Positions 1 to 5,887 of a DNA stretch of 5,887 nt are shown one piece after another. This DNA comes from Paludibacter sp. Its GTDB lineage: Bacteria; Bacteroidota; Bacteroidia; Bacteroidales; Paludibacteraceae. The first letter of the stretch is position 1, and every line of letters starts with the position of its first letter. The translations under genes were made by a program, and so were the position numbers. The DNA is taken from contig JAGPIU010000011.1 in assembly GCA_018054805.1 (NCBI GenBank), positions 5,602-11,488 of the forward strand. The letters are read 5' to 3'. The notes beneath the pieces are model-generated. The model saw only the letters and a list, made by a program, of their open reading frames with translations. It searched no databases and was not told where the DNA came from.

Positions 1-517
1 AGCATAATGTTTGTTGTCCTAATCTCTCCTGATTGTTGGCAATAAGTTCTTTGTTTGTGTGTATATCAAGAGTTGCCCTGTTCATTGTGAAAAGATCGAA
101 GGAAATAAGCAATGGTGTGGAGAACATGCACCACATTGAAAATTGCGACTGATATTCAGTGTCGGTCATGCTACGTGCTCCGCTGGCCGACGATGGTTTT
201 CCTTTTTCGTAGAGTCCCACGCACATCATGTCGGCATCGTTGAACTGATTCGGACCTGCATAATAGTCGAGATTTTTCATAATATCAATCGATTGAATCA
301 CACCACAATGACTGCCATCGTATTTACCATGATCCCATGTGTCGCAACTATCGAAACTTACTCTCCACGAATGTCCGCCGGCATTGGCAGCCCAGAGCCA
401 GGGTTCGCGTTCGCCCCATTCACAAATATTGAAATAAAAGTTCATGCCTGTTGCTTTGAGGGCGTCACTCATTTTTTTGTAACGTTCCTTGGCCGTTTCC
501 ATATTGTTGGGTGCAAC
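1..517 (-). pseudogene. GH27 alpha-galactosidase fragment, N-terminal half missing, C-terminus off window
   Basis: This minus-strand frame has no stop from about 517 down to the window edge. It encodes the second half of a GH27 (melibiase/alpha-galactosidase) catalytic barrel, which removes terminal alpha-galactosyl residues from glycans. Counting from the Met at 502-500, the family marks are, in order: CEWGEREPW (27-35), WRVSFD (46-51), AGPNQFNDADMM (82-93), SMTDTEYQSQFSMWCM (111-126) and LDIHTNKELIANNQERLG (145-162). By comparison with known GH27 enzymes, Asp51 (352-350) sits at the acid/base position. The nucleophile Asp of the KYDxC motif is absent because homology stops just upstream of APNNMETAKERY. 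The same frame meets a stop at 532-530, so no full-length start exists here. The fragment abuts a CotH-like remnant on the other strand. It could be a true pseudogene or the edge of a misassembly; the Met at 502 is not the native start. Visible residues show no internal stop or frameshift. Confidence 0.87.
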
Positions 518-735
518 CGTGAAATATATTTATCAGGATCCTAAACCTTCGCTGATGACATGGCATCAAAAAGAGTATATTGCATCGTATGTAAATGCTG
601 TTGAAGAGATTCTTTACAGCGAAAACTTTACTGATCCTGTGGCCGGATATCAGGCTTATATTGATGTGAATTCATTTATTCATTATTTTATTGTCAGTGA
701 AATTTCACGAAATGTGGATGCTTATAAAAAGAGCC

Positions 736-741
736 TTTTTT
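736..741 (+). other. Frameshift site in T run of the CotH remnant
   Basis: Six T residues follow AGCC. One more T would give AGC CTT TTT TTC CAT AAA GAT, reading S-L-F-F-H-K-D and joining the two CotH-homologous frames without a break. A one-base loss (7 to 6 T) is therefore the simplest explanation. It may be a real mutation or a homopolymer sequencing error. Confidence 0.75.
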
Positions 742-872
742 CCATAAAGATAAGGACAGAAAAGACCCCAAAGTACATTCCGGGCCAGTATGGGATTACG
801 ATTGGGCATGGAAAAACCTCAACGATTGCTTTCTTTACAAAAATACTGATGGCTCGGGTTGGGCTTATTGCA

Positions 873-950
873 TTACAGCCCGGAGTTTATATGGTGAAAG
901 TTTTACTCGAAAACGGACAAACCTATACTCAAAAAATTGTAAAGAATTAG
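873..950 (+). other. Type IX secretion C-terminal sorting tail (last ~25 residues)
   Basis: The frame reads LQPGVYMVKVLLENGQTYTQ and then KIVKN before TAG. This is the typical end of a type A T9SS C-terminal domain: a PGVY-type turn, a beta-strand, a short hairpin with NG, and a terminal basic KIVKN. Such domains direct secreted Bacteroidota proteins across the outer membrane. Only the last strands are present, while a complete domain is roughly 70-80 residues, so the upstream part has been lost. It suggests that the parent protein was secreted, provided the tail belonged to the CotH gene and was not joined from another one. Confidence 0.72.
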
Positions 951-971
951 CGCTTTAAAAGGCCTTTGAAT

Positions 972-1018
972 ATAAATGAAACGGACATTGTCAGCCTGAC
1001 AATGTCCGTTTCATTTAT
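972..1018. terminator. Bidirectional intrinsic terminator, perfect 47-bp palindrome
   Basis: Two 23-base arms (972-994 and 996-1018) are exact reverse complements around a single central base at 995. The outer parts are A/T-rich and the core (ACGGACATTGTCAG) is mixed. As RNA it would form a long hairpin with a minimal loop in either direction. It starts 21 bases after the TAG of the CotH remnant and lies 16 bases beyond the stop of pdxA, so it separates two convergent genes. T-rich sequence follows on the minus strand. The position and perfect symmetry favour a shared terminator. Confidence 0.82.
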
Positions 1019-1034
1019 TGAAATATGGATATCT

Positions 1035-2105
1035 TTATTCAATTTTTCCGGCTCTGTCAACTTTGGGCTCAATTTTTAGCGGGTTCACAGAGATTTCATC
1101 AGACCACACACGATTGTTGTAAATATCGAGTGCTGCAAATAATGCCTGACGGAACGACTCCTCTGAGGCCACATTTTTTCCTGCAATTTCGTAAGCAGTG
1201 CCATGAGCCGGGGAAGTGCGTATTACATTGAGTCCGGCTGTGTAGTTTACACCACTTTCCATGGCTATGGTTTTAAACGGAATAAGTCCCTGGTCGTGGT
1301 ACATGGCCAGAATGGCATCGAACTTTTTGAAGTTTCCCGATCCAAAGAAACCATCAGCAGGATAAGGTCCCACACAAATAATTCCTTTTTTTACCGCTTC
1401 TGCAATGGCAGGTTCAATAGTCGTTTTTTCCTCGTTACCAATTACTCCTTCGTCGCCGGCATGTGGATTCAATCCAAGCACGGCAATGCGCGGACGGGTA
1501 ATTTTAAAATCACGTTTCAGGCAATTGTTGAGCACTTCCAACTTCTGAAGAATAAGTTCTTTGCTAATGGCTTTGGGAACTTCATTTACAGGAATATGTC
1601 CGGTAACCACAGCCACACGCATTACGTCGTTCATCAGAATCATTAATGCCGGCGTTCCGGTACCAAATTTCTCTTCGAGATATTCGGTGTGTCCGGGAAA
1701 ACTAAACTGATCGGACTGTATGTTCTTTTTATTGATAGGTGCAGTAACAATGGCGTGAATAGCTCCTTTTTTCAAATCGGCAGTGGCTCTCTCAAGTGCT
1801 CCGAAAGCTGCTTTCCCGGCTTCTTCGGTGGCTTTCCCTACTTCTACTTTTATTTCATCGTCGGCACAATTTATAATATTGATACGCTTCAGATTGACTT
1901 CTTCTATGCTGTTGATAATATTCAGGTTAATGCCCTGAATGTCCAGACTCTTGCGATAAAATGCAGCAGCTTTTGGTGATCCGTATATGACAGCTACAAA
2001 ACTCTCAGTCACTCTGGGCTCGGCCAGCGTTTTCAGAATTACTTCGTAGCCAATACCATTGATATCGCCCTGTGTAATGCCAATAATTATTTTTTCGTTA
2101 TCCAT
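1035..2105 (-). CDS. pdxA: 4-hydroxythreonine-4-phosphate dehydrogenase PdxA
   Basis: PdxA (356 aa) carries out the NAD-dependent oxidation of 4-phosphohydroxy-L-threonine. The product decarboxylates to 3-amino-1-hydroxyacetone phosphate, which PdxJ condenses with deoxyxylulose 5-phosphate to make pyridoxine phosphate; the enzyme is cytosolic. Visible motifs are GITQGDINGIGYEV (9-22), VTAPINKK (120-127), FPGHTEYLEEKFG (136-148), VVTGHIPV (166-173), GLNPHAGDEGVIGNEE (211-226), AMYHDQGLIPFKT (267-279) and RTSPAHGTAYEIAGK (296-310). His170, His215 and His270 correspond to the three metal-binding histidines of the E. coli enzyme, and His139-Thr140 to its substrate-phosphate contacts. The length is within the family range and no key residue is missing. 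The start at 2105 sits directly before the conserved first strand. Upstream there is only A/T-rich sequence with no Shine-Dalgarno, as is usual in Bacteroidota. It is the last gene of the operon, 44 bases after the DUF4837 gene, and a strong terminator follows. Confidence 0.96.
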   Translation of the reverse strand: MDNEKIIIGITQGDINGIGYEVILKTLAEPRVTESFVAVIYGSPKAAAFYRKSLDIQGINLNIINSIEEVNLKRINIINCADDEIKVEVGKATEEAGKAAFGALERATADLKKGAIHAIVTAPINKKNIQSDQFSFPGHTEYLEEKFGTGTPALMILMNDVMRVAVVTGHIPVNEVPKAISKELILQKLEVLNNCLKRDFKITRPRIAVLGLNPHAGDEGVIGNEEKTTIEPAIAEAVKKGIICVGPYPADGFFGSGNFKKFDAILAMYHDQGLIPFKTIAMESGVNYTAGLNVIRTSPAHGTAYEIAGKNVASEESFRQALFAALDIYNNRVWSDEISVNPLKIEPKVDRAGKIE

Positions 2106-2149
2106 TTCTTATTGAAAATATTTTAGCTCAACTCTTATTTGCTGCTTTA

Positions 2150-3199
2150 TTATTTAGCAGATTTTTCCTCTTTTTTATCAGCTACTACCGATACTTCTTT
2201 CAGACTATTGATGTCCTGTGGTAATTTAGATGTAAACAATACTGCCTCGAGAAAACGGATATGATTACGTTTTTTTGTGCCGGGAGCAAATACGAAGCCT
2301 TCAACGGTAATTACCCTCTGATTGATTTCGTCAAGGCGTGTGTGGCTGTAGAATGGACCGCCCATCGAACCACCGTTGACCATTTTCCAGAGTCCTGTGA
2401 TTTCGGCGCAATAGCCATCGTTTACCCAGATTTCTCTGAATCGCGGATCGGCATATTTGTATTCGGTACCCATGTGCGAACCTTCAATTTCGCCGGGGAT
2501 ATTTGCTTTCATAAACGAGTCGCGTTTGGCAAGTAAATATTCCTTCGTGAAAGTATTTTTGTCGGTGTAAGGATATGAATAAACCACAATGTCCTGACGT
2601 ACATTAGGCTGGTCGTTAGTAATCCAGTAAAAGTCTTTTCCTTTTGTTGCGCGTGTAATGCCCTGGGGAATGTCTATCTGAATGCCAAACATCGATTCTA
2701 TTTCAGTTTTTGCTTTGTTATTGACATAATCTTTGTTGAAACGAATCTGACGGTCGCGTTCCGAGGTAAGGAAATAATCCAGAATTTTTTCTCCTGATTC
2801 TTCAATAATTTTTCTGAGCGCAGAATCGTTTGGTGCTGTTATTTTCACCACTGTTTGAGGTTGCGCCCATTTGTTTTTTGAATATGCGATTTTTGGACCT
2901 GTATATTTTGTCGAAATATCGGTTAGTAAAATGTTTCGCGATGGTTTCAGAAGATCGCTGAATTCTAACTGTGAACATTGATTAATGCTCATTACCGGTT
3001 CGGGTTGAGGCAAACCGAACATGTCCTGATCGAGAAGTGCAACTACTGCACGACCCGAAGGCGCCTGCCACGAGCTGTCGTTCATTACCACAAGTATTTC
3101 GAAACGGCTACCGGAAACCGAAGGAAGGGTGTATGTGCTTTCGATACATGAACCAAGTATGAAAATTGGTGCTATCAGAGCTAACAGTTTTACTTTCAT
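2150..3199 (-). CDS. DUF4837 family lipoprotein
   Basis: This is a 349-aa protein of the DUF4837 family, which is largely confined to Bacteroidota and has no established biochemical function. Residues 1-17 form a lipoprotein signal peptide (basic MKVK, hydrophobic LLALIAPIFIL). The lipobox is L15-G16-S17-C18, so the mature protein would be acylated on Cys18 and anchored in the envelope. Family-like features are FEILVVMNDSSW (33-44), GLPQPEP (62-68), RNILLTDIS (88-96), YWITNDQPNVRQDIVVYSYP (191-210), TGLWKMVNGGSMGGPF (268-283) and GFVFAPGTKKRNHIRFLEA (301-319). The last ten residues are Lys/Glu-rich. The gene starts 15 bases after the stop of the upstream amidase-like gene and has no room for its own promoter, so it is very likely co-transcribed with it. 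That context suggests, as inference only, a cell-envelope or peptidoglycan-related role. Confidence 0.9.
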   Translation of the reverse strand: MKVKLLALIAPIFILGSCIESTYTLPSVSGSRFEILVVMNDSSWQAPSGRAVVALLDQDMFGLPQPEPVMSINQCSQLEFSDLLKPSRNILLTDISTKYTGPKIAYSKNKWAQPQTVVKITAPNDSALRKIIEESGEKILDYFLTSERDRQIRFNKDYVNNKAKTEIESMFGIQIDIPQGITRATKGKDFYWITNDQPNVRQDIVVYSYPYTDKNTFTKEYLLAKRDSFMKANIPGEIEGSHMGTEYKYADPRFREIWVNDGYCAEITGLWKMVNGGSMGGPFYSHTRLDEINQRVITVEGFVFAPGTKKRNHIRFLEAVLFTSKLPQDINSLKEVSVVADKKEEKSAK

Positions 3200-3214
3200 T
3201 GTTTTATGTTTTAT

Positions 3215-5887
3215 TTATTGAATGACTTTTTTTAGTTCGCGTGTTTGTACAGGATTTGCTCTCTCAGAACTTCGTTTTTGAGCGGCATTGAAAAACAACA
3301 TGACCGACTCCATAAATTTGTTACGTTCTTTTTCCGATTTTATGCTCTCGAACGGAAAGCCGGTGACGCACACTTTATATAATCCTGAATAAATAATTCC
3401 GGCACTTATATTTGTCGATGCATAACGGCAGAATGTTACAGCTCCGTCGCCTGCAGGTTCAATTCCATCAGTCGATTCAAGATAATACATTTGCGCCTGA
3501 GGGCTGTCGTAAAGGTTAAATTCGGATCTGTGAAAATGCGGAAAAGGCGAACTTACCATTTTTACTCTGAAACTAAAATCTGATTTTGAAGGGTTGTAAC
3601 GGAACTTCAAAATACTTTCCATAAAGAGTTTTTCATCTGTTTTGATATAGTTTCCGCTGTAAAAATCGCTTCCTGTAAACGCTCCGCTAATCAATAGATT
3701 ACCACCCGCACGGCAGTAACTGACCAAACTTTGCTGCAAAGCTAATGGAAAAGTTTTAAATTCCGTTTCTTTTTTCGAAATTCCTGTGACGGTTTGTTTC
3801 TGTTTTCCTAAAATTATATTTACATAACGGTATTCGTTCAGATTTATTTTGCCCTGTGTCACAGCTTTTACCGATGTGGAAACAAACGAATATCCTGCTT
3901 CCCTGATGGCTTTTCCATGCAGGTATGGATAGTCGAAAGTATTTCCTGCAATTACTTTGGCATCCATATTGCCGTAGCTGGCTCCAAAGCCAGGATTATC
4001 ATCGTTTTTCCAGGCTTGCTTTCGGTCGAATTCGTATTGCTTACCGGTAAAACTAATGTCGGATATGTAAGGAACTCCCGGGTCAGTGTCGTTGTCGAAG
4101 CCTGCCCGCTGACCATTTTCGTTGAAAAACAGTGGTCCGCTCACTCTTTCGAAACCGTTTACAATCAACACTTCCTTTTGGTTATTGTTGGCACGATATA
4201 CCGACAGAATTTCCGATGGAAAACTTTCGCCTCCCTGATTTACAGCACTTACTTTGAAACTGTATATTTTCCCGGGTTCAATATTCGCCGTTACCGTATT
4301 TCTATCGGTGTAAGTGCCATTGTCGAAACCACCATTGCCAACGCGTGTGTAAACCACATAGCCTGTAGGCCGGGCTGTAGGTTCGAGCGGATCGTTCACA
4401 GCTTCCCAGTTTAAAATTATCTGTGTTTTGCCGGAAAAGCGGCTGCTGAACTGTTCCACGGGTAATGGCTGCACTACATATTTTTGTCCGTTGTTGTGGG
4501 TAATGTATTTTAAAACAGCTTTGTAAATGGCTCTGCTCACTGTGAATCTGAAACGTGGATCGTGGCCATAACGCATATCGGCAGGATTTTGATGCGAAAG
4601 CAGCTCGAGCAACATGGTTGGCACTTCAGGAACCCGCGATTCGCTGTACGATTTGTTCCAGAGTCCGCGGCGTGTCCATTCAGGAGCAAAAGTCCTGCGA
4701 ATGTCTTCGGAAATTTGTGTTTGAACCATGTCGGTAAGGTCGCGCGAAGCCATACGCGAAATGCCGTTTTCGAACACTGTAAGTCCGTTGCCATTGGTTT
4801 CGGTAAAAATTCCCAGTGTGCCAATAATCGAGTCATTTTTCAGCACTCCGGCATCAGTGTGAAAGGCCAGCGCCATATCCACAGGAACTCTCAGTCCTTC
4901 ACGTTTAGGCAAAATCAGCGAACCTCCGGCCAGATAATTCAGCCAGAAGCCGCGCGACTGAAAATCATCGCTGTAATCGTTCTGTCCCTGCGTGCGACTG
5001 TAAATACTGTCGGGTATTCCCGCCCATTGCAGCCAGTAACGCGCTCCTTCGGTGAAACGGGGATAGCCACTTACGTAGGGTTTTATACTGTCAGTGTCTT
5101 TTTCTGAACCCGGGGTGCTAATGCCATTTGCCTTTGCTTTTTTCTGCGGGCTGCGTGCAATATTCCCCATTCCTCCTCCGAATTTTACGCCATCGGCTGT
5201 CACAATACGGTCGGAAGTGGCACTTTGGTTATTCAGCTCCACGCGGTATTGATTGTTTCGCCCTTTGGGAAATAAAAAGTGCCCCAGATAAAGCCATGTG
5301 CCACCATTCATGGTTTGATTGACCGAGAATGCTGTTTTTCCGCCTTTGTGAATTACTGTGTAGCGGGCGTCGGTTGTGCTTTTTTCCACAGTTTTGTAGG
5401 AAACATACACAGCATAGTAACCTTCTTCGGGAATTTCGGGAATCCAGGAAATTTCACTGGTTTCGTCGGCATCGGTAATGGTGGGTACAAATCGATAAGT
5501 TCCTTCTGTAAAGGGATTTTCACCCTGAACATACATTTTGCGTTCGTAAGCAAATCCAGGTTTTCCGGTTTTCCATGTCTTGCGGTCGCTGTGTTCTCTG
5601 TATCGTCCTTCCTCGAAAATATTGTTGTCGTTATCCACAATGGTCTCATGGAGTTGCGTGTCTCGTTCACGTGGAATGAGTACCGTGGCACCTGCATTTT
5701 CGAGCATAGGTGTCAGAAATGGCAGCACATAGGCCTGCGTGTAAAGGTCTTCCACTGTTTGAAATAACCGTCCGCGCTGCCACATCCATCGGTTCTTTTC
5801 CTGATTATAATGCCAGCCGTGACTTTGCCAGAGTGCAATATGTCTGTTCTGAAGTCCCTGACTTATCTGATATGGTTGCGATAATTT
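3215..5887 (-). CDS. Multidomain N-acetylmuramoyl-L-alanine amidase-like protein with golvesin-type domain (5' partial)
   Basis: The frame is open for 34 codons upstream of the Met at 5785 to the window edge, so that Met is internal and at least 890 residues are visible (numbered here from 5887). Proteins of this type are often labelled golvesin C-terminal-like or xanthan lyase. Residues 17-76 hold the first half of an Amidase_3 fold: IALWQSHG (His23), TVEDLYT (Glu46) and ENAGATVLIPRERD. About 150-240 is a golvesin/Xly-like beta domain (EEGYYAVYVSY, WLYLGHFLFPKG, DRIVTADGVKFGGG). The amidase fold then resumes with DMALAFHTDAG (His343) and VPTMLLELLSHQNPADM (Glu428). By family analogy, His23, Glu46 and His343 would bind zinc and Glu428 would be catalytic. 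About 475-564 is Fn3-like, and about 571-869 resembles a Rossmann or glutaminase-like fold (CRAGGNLLISG, TGFPFESI). It probably acts on peptidoglycan or another envelope polymer outside the cytoplasm; the signal peptide lies off the window. There is no T9SS tail. Confidence 0.82.
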   Translation of the reverse strand, partial: KLSQPYQISQGLQNRHIALWQSHGWHYNQEKNRWMWQRGRLFQTVEDLYTQAYVLPFLTPMLENAGATVLIPRERDTQLHETIVDNDNNIFEEGRYREHSDRKTWKTGKPGFAYERKMYVQGENPFTEGTYRFVPTITDADETSEISWIPEIPEEGYYAVYVSYKTVEKSTTDARYTVIHKGGKTAFSVNQTMNGGTWLYLGHFLFPKGRNNQYRVELNNQSATSDRIVTADGVKFGGGMGNIARSPQKKAKANGISTPGSEKDTDSIKPYVSGYPRFTEGARYWLQWAGIPDSIYSRTQGQNDYSDDFQSRGFWLNYLAGGSLILPKREGLRVPVDMALAFHTDAGVLKNDSIIGTLGIFTETNGNGLTVFENGISRMASRDLTDMVQTQISEDIRRTFAPEWTRRGLWNKSYSESRVPEVPTMLLELLSHQNPADMRYGHDPRFRFTVSRAIYKAVLKYITHNNGQKYVVQPLPVEQFSSRFSGKTQIILNWEAVNDPLEPTARPTGYVVYTRVGNGGFDNGTYTDRNTVTANIEPGKIYSFKVSAVNQGGESFPSEILSVYRANNNQKEVLIVNGFERVSGPLFFNENGQRAGFDNDTDPGVPYISDISFTGKQYEFDRKQAWKNDDNPGFGASYGNMDAKVIAGNTFDYPYLHGKAIREAGYSFVSTSVKAVTQGKINLNEYRYVNIILGKQKQTVTGISKKETEFKTFPLALQQSLVSYCRAGGNLLISGAFTGSDFYSGNYIKTDEKLFMESILKFRYNPSKSDFSFRVKMVSSPFPHFHRSEFNLYDSPQAQMYYLESTDGIEPAGDGAVTFCRYASTNISAGIIYSGLYKVCVTGFPFESIKSEKERNKFMESVMLFFNAAQKRSSERANPVQTRELKKVIQ

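Larger units (their letters stand above)
519..950 (+). pseudogene. CotH kinase family secreted protein remnant, truncated and frameshifted, with T9SS tail
   Basis: The frame starting at 519 (VKYIYQDPKPSLMTWHQKEY) matches the middle of CotH-family proteins, which are atypical protein kinases related to spore coat protein CotH and are often secreted in Bacteroidota. Further family marks are the segment with YQAYIDVNSFIHYFIVSEIS and then NVDAYKKSL. At the T run 736-741 the homology jumps to the -1 frame, which reads FFHKDKDRKDPKVHSGPVWD followed by YDWAWKNLNDCFLYKN; GPVWDYDW is the hallmark CotH motif. Near 860-876 CotH similarity ends and the original frame resumes with a T9SS sorting tail up to the TAG at 948-950. 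The -1 frame itself stops at 956-958. Missing parts are the signal peptide, the N-terminal half of the kinase domain and everything between WDYDW and the sorting tail. The ATG at 489 lies inside the antisense GH27 fragment and is not a genuine start. A functional product is unlikely. Confidence 0.8.

Noticed and set aside
489..518. ATG at 489 as a start for the CotH-like gene
   Set aside because: This stretch is antisense to the GH27 codons for APNNMETAKERY. The first ten residues are a by-product of the junction and do not look like a signal peptide.
143..544. Plus-strand open frame of 133 codons
   Set aside because: It lies antisense to clear GH27 homology, its translation has no recognisable domain, and it crosses the fragment junction.
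732..745. Programmed -1 ribosomal frameshifting in the CotH remnant
   Set aside because: C CTT TTT TCC is not a good slippery heptamer because the P-site tRNA would mispair after the shift. The coding sequence is broken again 120 bases later, so decay or error is simpler. Slippage on the T run cannot be excluded.
972..1018. Palindrome as an insertion-sequence end, attachment site or operator
   Set aside because: No transposase, integrase, target duplication or regulator gene is nearby. Its place between convergent genes fits a terminator better.
1203..1979. Plus-strand open frames opposite pdxA
   Set aside because: They are antisense to a fully conserved pdxA sequence. Their low-complexity, Phe/Asn-rich translations are typical of shadow frames.
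3917..4414. Plus-strand open frame inside the amidase-like gene (165 codons)
   Set aside because: It is antisense to the Fn3-like region and flanking conserved sequence, and its translation lacks any recognisable domain.
4562..5107. Plus-strand open frame of 181 codons
   Set aside because: It is antisense to the conserved amidase motifs AFHTDAG and MLLELLSHQN, and the codon pattern belongs to the minus strand.
5279..5767. Plus-strand open frame of 162 codons, and the minus-strand frame at 5353-5697
   Set aside because: Both overlap the golvesin-type domain of the main minus-strand gene and show no independent homology.
1..5887. A new defence, mobile or CRISPR system
   Set aside because: I saw no repeat-spacer pattern, nuclease, reverse transcriptase, toxin-antitoxin pair, integrase or phage gene on either strand.

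Overview
The window looks like chromosome from a Bacteroidota bacterium, probably in the Bacteroidales/Marinilabiliales area. The reasons are a type IX secretion (T9SS) sorting tail, a DUF4837 lipoprotein, a golvesin-domain amidase of a Bacteroidota type, a PdxA with the lineage-typical GDINGIGYE motif, and AT-rich start regions without Shine-Dalgarno sequences. The genus cannot be read from the sequence alone.

Left part (1-950): a mosaic of broken genes. Positions 1 to about 517 encode, on the minus strand, the middle and C-terminal catalytic part of a GH27 alpha-galactosidase. It runs off the left edge and has lost its N-terminal half. Directly abutting it with no spacer, about 519 to 950 on the plus strand holds a CotH-kinase-family remnant. 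This has lost its N-terminus, carries a one-base frameshift in a T run (736-741), and is joined near 860-876 to the last ~25 residues of a T9SS C-terminal sorting domain. Either this is real gene decay by deletions, or the end of the contig is misassembled; the sequence alone cannot decide.

Middle (951-1034): a perfect 47-bp palindrome (972-1018) lies between the convergent CotH remnant and pdxA and is best read as a bidirectional terminator.

Right part (1035-5887): three minus-strand genes, close-packed and apparently one operon, transcribed from right to left. First is a large exported N-acetylmuramoyl-L-alanine amidase-like protein (5' end outside the window). It has an Amidase_3 fold interrupted by a golvesin/Xly-type domain, then an Fn3-like domain and a Rossmann-like C-terminal region. 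Fifteen bases later comes a DUF4837 lipoprotein, and 44 bases after that pdxA, for vitamin B6 synthesis. The first two genes suggest an envelope or peptidoglycan role; pdxA is metabolic and has no evident functional link to them.

No tRNA, rRNA, CRISPR array, insertion sequence or integrase was seen. I found no convincing new defence or mobile system. The most unusual signals are the mosaic of truncated secreted-enzyme genes at the left end and the domain insertion in the amidase.
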